From the NCBI RefSeq assembly GCF_004296935.1, contig NZ_SCVH01000057.1, forward strand, positions 1-32,255: a DNA stretch of 32,255 bases. Direction: 5' to 3'. Shown here piece after piece: positions 16,401-25,473 of this stretch; positions within the stretch are counted from its first letter, which is position 1; every line of letters starts with the position of its first letter. The notes under the pieces are model-generated. The model did no database searches. It was given only the letters and a program-made list of their open reading frames with translations, and was not told where the DNA came from. The translations under genes were made by a program, and so were the position numbers. The stretch is from Reyranella sp. (GTDB taxonomy: Bacteria > Pseudomonadota > Alphaproteobacteria > Reyranellales > Reyranellaceae).

Positions 16401-16428
16401 AAAGAGCGCCTCCGGGGAGGCGCTCTTT
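16401..16428. terminator. Bidirectional Rho-independent terminator
   Basis: AAAGAGCGCCTCC pairs perfectly with GGAGGCGCTCTTT around a very short GG centre (in practice a 4-6 base loop). The stem is GC-rich, with T runs on the outgoing side in both directions. It lies between the convergent aminotransferase gene and rne, and would end both transcripts. Confidence 0.85.
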
Positions 16429-16453
16429 CCACTTCAAGGGCTCAAGTCCTTAG

Positions 16454-19339
16454 TCAGCGTCTCCACCAGCCGCGCTTGGGCTTCTCCGGCGGAACGTCCG
16501 CAACCGGGATGACCGGAATGACGGGGGCCGGCGGCGGCTCCGGCGCCTGCATGACGACGGGGACGGGCGCCGGCATGTAGGCCGGTGCCGATGGTGGCGC
16601 TGGCGGCGGAGGAGGCGGGGCCGCTTCCACGTTCACCGGCGGGCCGGGATCATAGGGCGCATGCTCGCGGGGTGTGGGCTCGCTGGGGACGGCCATCGAG
16701 TCGGGCATGGAAGCGGTCGCGGCATAGCGCTCTTCCGGCTCCGTGGGCTCCTGTCGGGCCGGCGCATCGGAGGCGAACTCCTCCGAGGTGTAGTCGCGCT
16801 CGCGCGGCGTGTGCTCGCCGTTGGGCTCGCCCTCGCCGGGCTCGCGACGCCGGCGACGGCCGCCGCGGCGGCCACGGCGACGGCGCCGATCGCCTTCGCC
16901 CTCGGCGCCACGATCGCCTGAGAGACGGCGCTCGCCATCGGCACGCACGCCTTCGCTGTCGCGGGCGTCGCTCTCCTGATCGTCGCCCTCGCGAGGCGGC
17001 AGGTCATGGCCGTTTTCTGCCGCACCATTCGGGGCACGGTCGTCGGTCGGGAATTCCTCGCCGGCAGCCCGGGGAGGCCGATCTGCGCTTTCGCCTTCGG
17101 GGCGGTCGCTCCGCCGGCGGCGCCGGCGACGGCGGCGGCCACGGCCATCGCGGCTTTCGCCTTCCTCGCCCTCGGGGCGGCGGTCGCCGCGCTCGCCGGG
17201 ATCGACGGTCTCGCCCGCGTCGCGGTCCTCAATACCGTCGGGCTCGTCACCCAGCGGCAACTCGCGCGCGACCTCGTCGTAGTTGGCCCGGGCCAGTTCT
17301 TGGGTCGGGCGGTCGCCGCGATCGTCGCGGCGCGTGCGCACGCGCTCGATCTCGCAATCGGCCGCGTTCAGCTCGTCGTCGGCCTCGACCGACACCATGA
17401 AGCCGTAGCGCTTCTCGATCTCGGAGAGCGTGTGGCGCTTCTGGTTGAGCAGGTAGAGCGCCACCTTCGGCGGCACGTTGACCAGGATCTCGGTCGCGCG
17501 GCGGCGGACGCCTTCCTCCTCGATGGCCCGCAGCGCGTGTAGCGATGCCGATTCGATGGAGCGGATGCGGCCGATGCCGGCGCAATGCGGGCAGAGCTCG
17601 GTCGAATGCTCGAGCAGGCTCGGCCGCAGGCGCTGGCGCGACATTTCCAGAAGACCGAATGCGCTGATGCGGCCGATCTGGATGCGGGCGCGGTCGGTGC
17701 GCATCGCATCCTTGACCTTGTGCTCGACCTGCCGCTGGTGCCGCGTCTCCTCCATGTCGATGAAGTCGATCACGATCAGGCCGGCGAGGTCGCGCAGGCG
17801 GACCTGGCGGGCGATTTCCTCGGCCGCCTCGATGTTGGTCCTGAGCGCCGTCTCCTCGATGTTCCGTTCCTTGGTCGAACGGCCCGAGTTGACGTCGATG
17901 GCGACCAGCGCTTCGGTCGGATTGATGACGATGTAGCCGCCGCTGCGCAGTTGAACGGTCGGCGAGTGCATGGCGTCGAATTGCGCTTCCACCTGGTAGC
18001 GGTGGAAGAGCGGGATCTGCTCCTTGTAGAGCTCGACCTTGTTCGCCTGGTGCGGCACGAGCTGGCGCATGAAGCCGCTGGCGGCCTCGAAGCCCGCTTC
18101 GCCCTCGACCAGCACCTGGGCGATGTCGGTGTCGTAGACGTCGCGCAGCGAGCGCTTGATGAGGTCGCCTTCCTCGTAGATCAGCGCCGGCGCCGTCGAT
18201 CGCATGGTGAGCTCGCGGATCGAATCCCAGAGGCGCGACAGGTATTCGTAGTCGCGCTTGATATCGATGTTGCTTCTCTCAAGGCCGGCGGTGCGCAGGA
18301 TCACACCCATGCCCTGCGGCACGTCGAGCTCGCCCAGCATCTCCTTCATCCGTTTGCGGTCGGCCGGGTTGGAGATCTTGCGCGAGATGCCGCCGCCACG
18401 ACCGGCGTTGGGCATCAGCACGCAATAGCGGCCGGCCAGCGACAGGTAGGTGGTGAGGGCGGCGCCCTTGTTGCCGCGCTCCTCCTTGACGACCTGGACC
18501 AGCAGGATCTGCCGGCGCTTGATCACTTCCTGGATCTTGTAGTGTCGGATCGGGTTGCGGCGGCGGCGCTCGCGCGTCTCGCGCTCCTCGACCGCATCGT
18601 CGCCGCCCAGCGTCTCGACGGTGACCTCGGGCTGTGGCGCTTCGGACGGATCGCCGGACGGCTGCTCGCCCTCGGGCATTTCGCCGGGGGCGACAGGAGC
18701 TTCGCCGCTCTCGGCAGCGTCGAGGACGGGTCCGTCGATGCGTTCGCTGGCGATCTCCGCGGCCTGCGCCTGCGGCTCGGGAGCAGGGGCCTCGGCGACG
18801 GGTTCGTTCGCACTTTCGACCGGTGTTGCTTCGGCGACTGTGGTTTCGGGCGCCTGGGCTTCCGCCGGGAGTTCCGTTTGGGCGTCGCTCGCCACTTCGG
18901 CGATGTGGCCGTTCTCTTCGGGGGTGACCGCTTCGTCGGCACCGTTCTCGGCGACCGGCTCTTCGCGACGGGCGGCGCGGGCGTCTTCGATGTCGGAGCG
19001 GTCGACGCGACGACGGCGGCGCGGCTCGTGATCGTCGTCGGCCTCGGCGTGCAGGCGCTGCTGCTCGGCGATCAGCCGTTCGCGGTCGGCGACGGGGATC
19101 TGATAGTAGTCGGGGTGGATTTCGGAGAAGGCTAGGAAGCCGTGGCGGTTGCCGCCGTACTCCACGAACGCCGCCTGCAGCGACGGTTCGATGCGAATGA
19201 CCTTGGCGAGGTAGATGTTGCCCTTGAGGGGCTTGCGGGTCGAGGTTTCGAAATCGAATTCTTCAAGTCGTGTTCCATCGACAACGACCACCCGAGTTTC
19301 TTCGGGATGGCTCGCATCAATGAGCATGCGCCTAGCCAT
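16454..19339 (-). CDS. rne: Ribonuclease E
   Basis: This 961-aa endoribonuclease is the scaffold of the RNA degradosome and processes rRNA, tRNA and mRNA. It begins MARRMLIDASHPEETRVVVV. The S1 domain (GNIYLAKVIRIEPSLQAAFV, GFLAFSEIHPDYY) is interrupted by an acidic, low-complexity insertion at about residues 94-265 and resumes at YKIQEVIKRRQILLVQVVKE. Catalytic metal-binding residues are Asp482 (VAIDVNSGRS) and Asp525 (VIDFIDMEE). The Zn-link CPHC is at 583-586. After about residue 690 the protein is disordered, with Arg-rich blocks such as GRGRRRRRRRRRSDRP. It ends EKPKRGWWRR, matching the C-terminal GWW motif through which Caulobacter RNase E binds PNPase. I chose ATG 19339; the frame is open to 19450, but that extension does not resemble the family. 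Confidence 0.97.
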   Translation of the reverse strand: MARRMLIDASHPEETRVVVVDGTRLEEFDFETSTRKPLKGNIYLAKVIRIEPSLQAAFVEYGGNRHGFLAFSEIHPDYYQIPVADRERLIAEQQRLHAEADDDHEPRRRRRVDRSDIEDARAARREEPVAENGADEAVTPEENGHIAEVASDAQTELPAEAQAPETTVAEATPVESANEPVAEAPAPEPQAQAAEIASERIDGPVLDAAESGEAPVAPGEMPEGEQPSGDPSEAPQPEVTVETLGGDDAVEERETRERRRRNPIRHYKIQEVIKRRQILLVQVVKEERGNKGAALTTYLSLAGRYCVLMPNAGRGGGISRKISNPADRKRMKEMLGELDVPQGMGVILRTAGLERSNIDIKRDYEYLSRLWDSIRELTMRSTAPALIYEEGDLIKRSLRDVYDTDIAQVLVEGEAGFEAASGFMRQLVPHQANKVELYKEQIPLFHRYQVEAQFDAMHSPTVQLRSGGYIVINPTEALVAIDVNSGRSTKERNIEETALRTNIEAAEEIARQVRLRDLAGLIVIDFIDMEETRHQRQVEHKVKDAMRTDRARIQIGRISAFGLLEMSRQRLRPSLLEHSTELCPHCAGIGRIRSIESASLHALRAIEEEGVRRRATEILVNVPPKVALYLLNQKRHTLSEIEKRYGFMVSVEADDELNAADCEIERVRTRRDDRGDRPTQELARANYDEVARELPLGDEPDGIEDRDAGETVDPGERGDRRPEGEEGESRDGRGRRRRRRRRRSDRPEGESADRPPRAAGEEFPTDDRAPNGAAENGHDLPPREGDDQESDARDSEGVRADGERRLSGDRGAEGEGDRRRRRGRRGGRRRRREPGEGEPNGEHTPRERDYTSEEFASDAPARQEPTEPEERYAATASMPDSMAVPSEPTPREHAPYDPGPPVNVEAAPPPPPPAPPSAPAYMPAPVPVVMQAPEPPPAPVIPVIPVADVPPEKPKRGWWRR

Positions 19340-19832
19340 GGGCTCGCTCCCGAGGCGTTCGGTCCCAGCCGGCGCGAGCGACCAGCGGCCAAGCCGCCTC
19401 TCTGGCGCGAGGGGGACGGAGCGCCATCGACCCGTCGAACGGCCAGACATTGGCCAAGACGGGGAAGCATCGCGCCGCCGGACCGCAACTGGGTCCTGCC
19501 AACCTCGGTGTTCCTGATAGCCACCGCCTGTCTAACAGTCCTTTGGCGGGTCCGCCGCGCCCGTTCTTGCACTGCAAAAAGGGGCGCCAGCACTGGCCCG
19601 GCTGGGGACTGCCGTCGGAGCGCTGTCCCACAGGGGGCGCTTCGAACGACGGCGACTGCTCGCGAGACGCAACATACGGGGTTCACCGGGGTGCCACAAT
19701 CAAAAGATTGAGAAACATGAGTATCGTCTATTAACTAATTGATAAGACTTGAAATTATCCCGTAAATTGAGTATCTAGTTTAAGATATCGCAAAAATAAT
19801 AAACTCCCTCTGACATTAAAGTGGCGTTTGCC
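19340..19832. promoter_or_regulatory. Divergent rne / amidase intergenic region with presumed long rne leader
   Basis: This 493-bp gap holds no gene I can support. The half next to rne (19340-19685) is GC-rich; the half next to the amidase gene (19690-19830) is sharply AT-rich and is the likely promoter zone for both directions. If rne transcription starts there, its 5' leader would be about 350-400 nt, similar in length to the E. coli rne leader through which RNase E controls its own mRNA. That parallel is an inference. Transcript start sites were not determined. Confidence 0.45.
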
Positions 19833-20663
19833 ATGTCCACCCTTCACCGCCGAGATCTGCTTGCCGCCTTGTCCGGCCTGACAGCCCTTGGCCTCGGCGC
19901 GGCCGAGGCCTGGGCGAAAGCACCCGCGCCCAAGTCGGTCAAGAAGCCGGCGCTGCTGCCCCGGCCGAAGCTGGTCTTCCTCGACCCCGGTCATGGCGGT
20001 AAGGACCCGGGCGCCCAAGGCGTTCGCGGCACGCAGGAGAAGGCTGTGGTCATGGCCATCGCCCGCGAGTTGCAGCGTGAATTGCTGGCCGGTGGCCGCT
20101 ATCGCGTGCTGCTGACGCGCAACACCGACAACTACGTGGCCCTGCGCGAGCGGGTGGCCCGGGCCCAGGATGCGAAAGCCGATCTGTTCCTCTCCCTGCA
20201 CGCCGATTCCTGCGAAAACTCCGATGTCCGCGGCGCTTCCGTCTACACGCTGTCGGAGCAGGCGACCGACCGGGAGGCGGCCGCCCTGGCCGCGCGCGAA
20301 AACCGCGCCGACGCCGTGGTGGCGGGCATGCGGCTGGCCGACAAGCCGGACATCGTCGCCAATACGCTGGTGGCGATGGCCCAGCGCGGCACGGTGAACG
20401 ATTCGCGCCGGCTGGCCGAGACCATCGTGCAGAACTTCGGCCGCAACGGCGTCCGCCTGCTGCCGCGGACCCACCGGCAGGCGGGCTTCGCGGTCCTGAC
20501 CTCGCCCGACATCCCGGCTGCTCTGGTCGAACTCGGCTATCTCTCCAATCCGCAGGACGAGAAGCTCCTGACCGTCCGCCAGCACCAGATCGCCCTGGCA
20601 CGGGCCCTGCGGGGCTCGATTGACGCCCATTTTGCGGCCGGCGGCGCCATAAGAAAGGCGTAA
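19833..20663 (+). CDS. N-acetylmuramoyl-L-alanine amidase (Amidase_3), Tat-exported
   Basis: This zinc amidase cuts the bond between N-acetylmuramic acid and the stem peptide during daughter-cell separation. The N-terminus, MSTLHRRDLLAALSGLTALG, is a twin-arginine signal; E. coli AmiA and AmiC are also Tat substrates. The catalytic domain shows DPGHGGKDPGAQG with His54, GTQEKAVV with Glu69, FLSLHADSC with His123, and ALVELGYLSN with the catalytic Glu233. There is no AMIN domain, so targeting must come from elsewhere, and at 276 aa it is a minimal enzyme. I chose ATG 19833 because the Tat motif then sits at residues 6-10; GTG 19821 is possible. It is followed 48 bp later by the PBP1A gene, forming a peptidoglycan pair, as in several alphaproteobacteria. 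Confidence 0.93.
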   Translation: MSTLHRRDLLAALSGLTALGLGAAEAWAKAPAPKSVKKPALLPRPKLVFLDPGHGGKDPGAQGVRGTQEKAVVMAIARELQRELLAGGRYRVLLTRNTDNYVALRERVARAQDAKADLFLSLHADSCENSDVRGASVYTLSEQATDREAAALAARENRADAVVAGMRLADKPDIVANTLVAMAQRGTVNDSRRLAETIVQNFGRNGVRLLPRTHRQAGFAVLTSPDIPAALVELGYLSNPQDEKLLTVRQHQIALARALRGSIDAHFAAGGAIRKA

Positions 20664-20711
20664 GTCGCGGCAATTGTCTCCGTTGCTGCCTCGAAAGGCG
20701 CCGCGTAGAAG

Positions 20712-23189
20712 ATGACCGTGCTCAACCTTTTCAAAGTCTTACTGGCCTTTGCCACCGCCGCCCTGATCGTCGGGACCGGAACCGTGGCGGGCCTGTTCTG
20801 GCATTTCAGCCATGGTCTGCCCGACCACAAGCAGCTTGCCGACTACCAGCCGGCGACCGTTTCGCGCCTTTACGCGGCCGACGGCCGGCTGCTGGCGGAA
20901 TATGCCCGCGAGAAGCGGGTGTTCGTGCCGGTCGCGGCCATGCCCAAGCGCGTGGTCGAGGCCTTCGTTGCGGCCGAGGACCAGCGCTTCTTCACCCACC
21001 CCGGCATCGACTTCATCGGCGTCGTGCGCGCCATGATTTCCAACATCACCAATCCCGGCAAGCGGCCGGAGGGCGCCTCGGGCCTGACCCAGCAGGTCGC
21101 CAAGAACTTCCTGCTGACCAACCAGGCGACTCTGGCGCGCAAGATCCGCGAAGCCATCCTCGCCTTCCGCATCGAGGAGACGTATTCAAAGGAGCGCATC
21201 CTCGAGCTCTATCTCAACGAGATCTATCTCGGCTCGGGCAACTACGGTGTGGCCCAGGCGGCGATCAACTACTTCGACCGCTCGCTGGACGAGCTCACCC
21301 TTTCGGAGATCGCCTATCTCGCGGCGCTGCCCAAAGCGCCCAACCGCTATCACGTCGTGCGCAACGAAAAGGAAGCGTACGCCCGTCGCGACTATGTCCT
21401 GAACCGCATGCAGGAGGACGGCTACATCAAGCCGGCCGAGGCGCAGGCCGCCCGCGCGGAAAGGCTGCAACTGCGCCGCCGCTCCGCTACCGAGACGACG
21501 CAGGCGGATTTCTTCGCCGAGGAAGTGCGCCGTAACCTGATGGCGGCCTACGGCGAGAAGGGCCTCTACGAGGGCGGTCTCACCGTCAGCACGACGCTCG
21601 ATCCCGCCTACCAATCGGCAGCCGACACCGCGCTGCGCGACGGTCTGATCGCCTACGACCGCCGCCACGGCTGGCGCGGGGCCTATGCCAAGATCCCCGA
21701 CATGAGCGTGTGGGAGGAGGAGTTCGCCCGCATCGCCCAGCGTCGGCCGCTGTTCGGACCGGCCGCATGGCAGCTCGCCGTCGTCAGTAAGGTCGACGCC
21801 CAGTCGGCGCAGATCGTCGGACTACCGGGTGGCGAGGCCAACGGCGAAGGCACGATCCCCTTTGCCGAGATGACCTGGGCGCGCCCGACGCTGGCCGACC
21901 AGCGGGTCGGCAACCCGCCGCGGGCGCCGCGCGACGTGGTGAGCGTGGGCGACGTCGTCGTCGTCGAGAAGGTCGAGAAGCCCACCGGCGCGCCGGCCAA
22001 CGCCAAACCCTACCCCCCCAAGACCTACGCGCTGCGCCAGGTACCCAACGTCGAGGGCGGCGTGGTGATCATGGACACCCAGACCGGGCGCGTGCTCGCC
22101 ATGTCGGGCGGCTGGGCCTACGGCCGCAGCCAGTTCAACCGTGCAGTGCAGGCCGCTCGCCAGCCGGGCTCGGCCTTCAAGCCGTTCGTCTTTCTCGCCG
22201 CGATGGACGCGGGTTTCACGCCGGCCAGCGTCGTGCTCGATGCACCGTTCAGCTACGACCCCGGCCACGGCCAGCCGATCTGGACGCCGAAGAACTACGG
22301 CGGCGATTTCCTCGGGCCGGCGACGGTGCGCCGCGGGCTCGAACTGTCGCGCAATCTGATGACTGTACGCATGGCGCAGCAGATCGGCATGAAGCGTGTG
22401 GTCGATGTCGCCAAGGAGTTCGGCGTCACCGACAACATGGGGGCCTACCTGCCGATGGCGATCGGCGCCGGCGAAACCACCTTGCTCCGCATGACCATGG
22501 CCTACGCCATGCTGGCCAACGGCGCGCTCGAAATCACGCCGAGCCTTGTGGATCGCGTGCAGGACCGCAACGGCAAGACCGTCTACCGCCACGAGCCGCG
22601 CGCCTGCAAGGGCTGCGGCGACGCCATAGCGGCGGGCGGCAAGCCCGCGCCGCCCGAGCTGATCGATTCGCGCAAGCCGTTCCACGATCCGGCCTCGGTC
22701 TACCAGGTCGTGAGCATGATGCAGGGCGTCACTGTGCGCGGCACTGCCGGACGGCTCGCGGCGCTCGGCCGACCGATCGCCGGCAAGACCGGCACGACCA
22801 ACGACGCGCGCGACAACTGGTTCCTGGGCTCGACGCCCGACATCACGATCGGCGTCTATATCGGCTTCGACGAGCCGCGGAACCTCGGCGCGCAGGAGAC
22901 CGGCGGCGGCAACGCGGCGCCCATCTTCGAGCAGATCGCCAAGGAGATCTTCAAGGGCAAGGCGCCGACGCCGTTCCGCATCCCGCCCGGCCTGCGCCTG
23001 GTGCGCTTCACCTACGAAGGCGGCACCATCGACGAGGTCTTCAAGCCCGGCACCGAGCCCGGCTCGGACGGCTATTCGGTCACGCCGCTTGACGGCTCCG
23101 CCCCCTATTCCGGTATAGACCCCGGCGGCCCGCTTCAGGCGGGCGGCGCCCGGCGCCCCGGCCTGTCGGGCACCGGCGAGACGTATTAG
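20712..23189 (+). CDS. mrcA: Penicillin-binding protein 1A (class A, bifunctional)
   Basis: This 825-aa protein polymerises glycan strands and crosslinks peptides. An N-terminal membrane anchor (VLLAFATAALIVGTGTVAGL) precedes the GT51 glycosyltransferase domain, with EDQRFFTHPGID (catalytic Glu89), GASGLTQQVAKNFLLT (121-136), RKIREAILAFRIEETYSKE, and ELYLNEIYLGSGNYGV. An OB-like insert of about 100 residues (roughly 325-440) separates it from the transpeptidase domain, which carries SAFK (Ser487), SRN (546-548) and KTGTTND (692-698). The second GT51 motif is usually GGSTITQQ or GASTITQQ; here it reads GASGLTQQ, so the Thr-Ile pair is replaced. The start ATG 20712 follows AGAAG. A tandem repeat cluster lies just after the stop. 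Confidence 0.95.
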   Translation: MTVLNLFKVLLAFATAALIVGTGTVAGLFWHFSHGLPDHKQLADYQPATVSRLYAADGRLLAEYAREKRVFVPVAAMPKRVVEAFVAAEDQRFFTHPGIDFIGVVRAMISNITNPGKRPEGASGLTQQVAKNFLLTNQATLARKIREAILAFRIEETYSKERILELYLNEIYLGSGNYGVAQAAINYFDRSLDELTLSEIAYLAALPKAPNRYHVVRNEKEAYARRDYVLNRMQEDGYIKPAEAQAARAERLQLRRRSATETTQADFFAEEVRRNLMAAYGEKGLYEGGLTVSTTLDPAYQSAADTALRDGLIAYDRRHGWRGAYAKIPDMSVWEEEFARIAQRRPLFGPAAWQLAVVSKVDAQSAQIVGLPGGEANGEGTIPFAEMTWARPTLADQRVGNPPRAPRDVVSVGDVVVVEKVEKPTGAPANAKPYPPKTYALRQVPNVEGGVVIMDTQTGRVLAMSGGWAYGRSQFNRAVQAARQPGSAFKPFVFLAAMDAGFTPASVVLDAPFSYDPGHGQPIWTPKNYGGDFLGPATVRRGLELSRNLMTVRMAQQIGMKRVVDVAKEFGVTDNMGAYLPMAIGAGETTLLRMTMAYAMLANGALEITPSLVDRVQDRNGKTVYRHEPRACKGCGDAIAAGGKPAPPELIDSRKPFHDPASVYQVVSMMQGVTVRGTAGRLAALGRPIAGKTGTTNDARDNWFLGSTPDITIGVYIGFDEPRNLGAQETGGGNAAPIFEQIAKEIFKGKAPTPFRIPPGLRLVRFTYEGGTIDEVFKPGTEPGSDGYSVTPLDGSAPYSGIDPGGPLQAGGARRPGLSGTGETY

Positions 23190-23221
23190 AGTCTTCCGCG
23201 CGCCTGCGCCGGAAGCCCATT

Positions 23222-23341
23222 GCCTTCCCCCGCTTGCGGGGGAAGGTGGCGCGGAGCGCCGGAAGGGGGCCGTCGTGCACATCGGTGTGCTGACCCCCTC
23301 CGTCCGCTGCGCGGACACCTCCCCCGAAGACGGGGGAGGGG
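23222..23341. repeat. Cluster of short palindromes (intergenic repeat element)
   Basis: Four perfect hairpins follow one another: CTTCCCCCGC/GCGGGGGAAG (23224-23245), GGCGC/GCGCC (23248-23260), GTCCGC/GCGGAC, and CCTCCCCCG/CGGGGGAGG near the right end. Their spacing and CCTCCCCC-type cores resemble the dispersed palindromic elements found between alphaproteobacterial genes. The hairpins lie between mrcA and prfB. They may stabilise the upstream mRNA end or end transcription weakly, but they lack T tracts. Confidence 0.7.
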
Positions 23342-23361
23342 AAGAAATAGACGGAGTCGTG

Positions 23362-24484
23362 ATGCGCGCAGAAGCCCAGGCGATGGTGAAAGAGATCGAG
23401 GAGTCGGTGGAGCTCCTGAGGAGGCGTCTTTGACTACGACCAGGCGGTCGTCCGTCTCGACGAGCTGAACGCGCGCGCCGAGGATCCGGCGCTTTGGAAC
23501 GACCCCAAGCAAGCCCAGGCCGTGATGAAGGAGCGCACGCGGCTTGAGTCCGCGATCGCCATCATCAAGCGCCTGCGTGCCGCCATCGACGACAATGTCG
23601 GCCTGATCGAAATGGCCGAGTCCGAGAAGGACGAGGCGATGATCGCCGACGCCGAGCGGGCGCTGGGTGAAGCGCGGACCGAGGCCGCCAAAGCCAGGCT
23701 CGAGACGCTGCTGTCGGGCGAAGCCGATCCCAACAATGCCTATTGCGAGATCAACGCCGGCGCTGGCGGCACCGAGGCCCAGGACTGGGCCGAGATGCTG
23801 GCGCGCATGTACACACGCTGGGCCGAGCGCCGCGGCTTCAAGGTGAGCTGGCTCGAGGAAAGCGCCGGTGAAGAAGCCGGCATCAAGTCTTGCGCCTTCA
23901 AGGTTGAGGGGCCGAACGCCTATGGCTGGCTGAAGACCGAGAGTGGTGTCCATCGCCTCGTCCGCATCTCGCCGTTCGACGGCAATGCGCGGCGCCAGAC
24001 CAGTTTCGCCTCGGTCTGGGTCTATCCCGAGGTCGACGACGACATCGAAATCGAGCTTCTGGACAAGGACCTGCGCGTCGACACCTACCGCGCCTCGGGC
24101 TCGGGTGGCCAGCACGTCAACAAGACCGATTCCGCCGTTCGCATCACGCACATTCCCTCAGGCATCGCCGTCGCCGTGCAGCAGGAACGCAGCCAGCATC
24201 AGAACCGCGCCAAGGCGCTGCAGATGCTGAAGGCGCGCCTCTATGAGGTCGAGCTGCAGAAGCGCGAAGCCGAGCGGCTGGCGATCGAGGCCAACAAGAC
24301 CGACATCGGCTGGGGCCATCAGATCCGCTCCTACGTGCTGCAGCCCTACCAGATGGTGAAGGACCTGCGCACCAACGTCGAACGCTCCGACCCGCAGAAG
24401 GTGCTCGACGGCGACCTCGACGAGTTCATGGCGGCGTCGCTGGCGGCGCGGGTGGGCGAGGGCAACGACAAGGCCGCTGCCTAG
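23362..24484 (+). CDS. prfB: Peptide chain release factor 2, with programmed +1 frameshift
   Basis: RF2 recognises UGA and UAA and triggers peptide release. The gene is in two frames. Frame 1 runs from ATG 23362 for 23 codons to an in-frame TGA at 23431. Skipping the T at 23431 joins the main frame (from GAC 23432 to the stop at 24482-24484), giving about 373 aa. The recoding signal is complete: AGGAGG at 23419-23424, a 3-base spacer, then CTT TGA C, the layout of the E. coli site. When RF2 is scarce, slow termination at TGA favours the shift, so the protein controls its own level. The main part has RISPFDG (the SPF anticodon-like motif, about residue 203) and GSGGQHVNK (catalytic GGQ, about 250). 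Start-only callers would begin at ATG 23522 and lose the N-terminus. Confidence 0.96.
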
Positions 24485-24726
24485 TGCTCCGGCTTGTCGT
24501 CAAAGCGTTCGCCTACGGACTGGTCGGCATGATCGTGACGCCGGTGGCGATGTTCTTCATCGTTCTGACGGCCGCCCATATCTTCGATCAGCGTTGCGGC
24601 ACGCCGGGTGACTCGGGCGGCTGCGAGATGGGGGCGGCGTCGATCGCCATCTTCTCGATGCTTCCCGGCCTCGCCATCGGCGTCGCGATCGCCCTTTTCC
24701 AGGGCTACAGGAACCGGGCCAGATGA
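24484..24726 (+). CDS. Small membrane protein of unknown function
   Basis: This 80-aa protein has two hydrophobic segments (AYGLVGMIVTPVAMFFIVLT at about 10-29 and IAIFSMLPGLAIGVAIALFQ at about 53-73). They are separated by a short loop with two cysteines (RCGTPGDSGGCEMG). The GTG start overlaps the last base of the prfB stop (TAGTG at 24482-24486), so it is probably translated by coupling from prfB. Its own stop overlaps the next start by 4 bases (ATGA). I do not recognise a family. The tight overlaps on both sides support it as a real gene despite its length. Confidence 0.7.
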   Translation: MLRLVVKAFAYGLVGMIVTPVAMFFIVLTAAHIFDQRCGTPGDSGGCEMGAASIAIFSMLPGLAIGVAIALFQGYRNRAR

Positions 24727-25427
24727 CCGGCGACGCGTTCGACAAGCTGCGGACGCGCATCCAGGGCCTGCGTGCCAAGACCATCGACAACGGCTGCACC
24801 GAGGGCGAGGCGCTGGCGGCGGCGGCCAAGGTCGCCGAACTGCTCGACCGCCACGACCTGTCGCTCAGCGACGTCGAAATCCGCGAGGCGCCCTGCGAGC
24901 GGCGCGCGTACGAGACGCACCGCAAGAAGCGCATCCCGCTCGACGATTGCATCGGTGCCATCGCGGCGTTCTGCGACTGCCGCGTCTGGCGCGAGAAGAA
25001 CCCGGCAGGCGAGGGGCGGTACGTCTTCTTCGGCCTGCGCTCGGATATCGAAGTGGCCCACTACCTGACCGAAGTGATCGACACCGCGGTCCGCTCCGAG
25101 CTCGGCCGCTACAAGACCAGCCCGGACTACCAGCGGTTCCGGCACCAGGAGCGGCATCTGGCGAATGCCTCCTTCGCCCTGGGCATGGTCGCGTCGATTG
25201 CGGACAAGCTGATGGCGATGAAGGCGGGGCGGGACGAGGTGGTCAACGGCACCGGGCGCGGCCTGGTCGTTCTCAAGACGGCGGTCGTCGATACCGAGCT
25301 CGAGAAACTCGACCTGAAGCTCCGGACGGTGTCCCGGGCGAGCCGCATGGTGTCGCCGATGGCCTACGACGCCGGTGGCGAAGCGGGCGCATCGCTTGCC
25401 ATCAATCCCGGCATTCGACGGGATTGA
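24723..25427 (+). CDS. DUF2786-like protein
   Basis: This 234-aa soluble protein has an N-terminal helical segment (LRAKTIDNGCTEGEALAAAAKVAELLDRHDLSLSDVEIRE) of the DUF2786 pattern: EA..A..KA.ELL.RH.LS. DUF2786 is seen in bacterial and phage proteins, often with a putative zinc- or nucleic-acid-related domain behind it. The middle part (FFGLRSDIEVAHYLTEVIDTAVRSEL, then HLANASFALGMVASIADKL) resembles the DUF7168-type domain that commonly follows. No catalytic residues can be named. The gene is coupled to the small membrane protein gene by a 4-base overlap. The function is unknown. Confidence 0.72.
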   Translation: MTGDAFDKLRTRIQGLRAKTIDNGCTEGEALAAAAKVAELLDRHDLSLSDVEIREAPCERRAYETHRKKRIPLDDCIGAIAAFCDCRVWREKNPAGEGRYVFFGLRSDIEVAHYLTEVIDTAVRSELGRYKTSPDYQRFRHQERHLANASFALGMVASIADKLMAMKAGRDEVVNGTGRGLVVLKTAVVDTELEKLDLKLRTVSRASRMVSPMAYDAGGEAGASLAINPGIRRD

Positions 25428-25473
25428 GAACTGCCGACTGGTCCGACCATGCCCGGCGCCCTACAATTGGAAG

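Noticed and set aside
17585-19135. 516-codon open frame opposite rne
   Set aside because: It is a shadow of the rne coding strand in high-GC DNA. It has no Shine-Dalgarno and no recognisable domain, while rne is certain.
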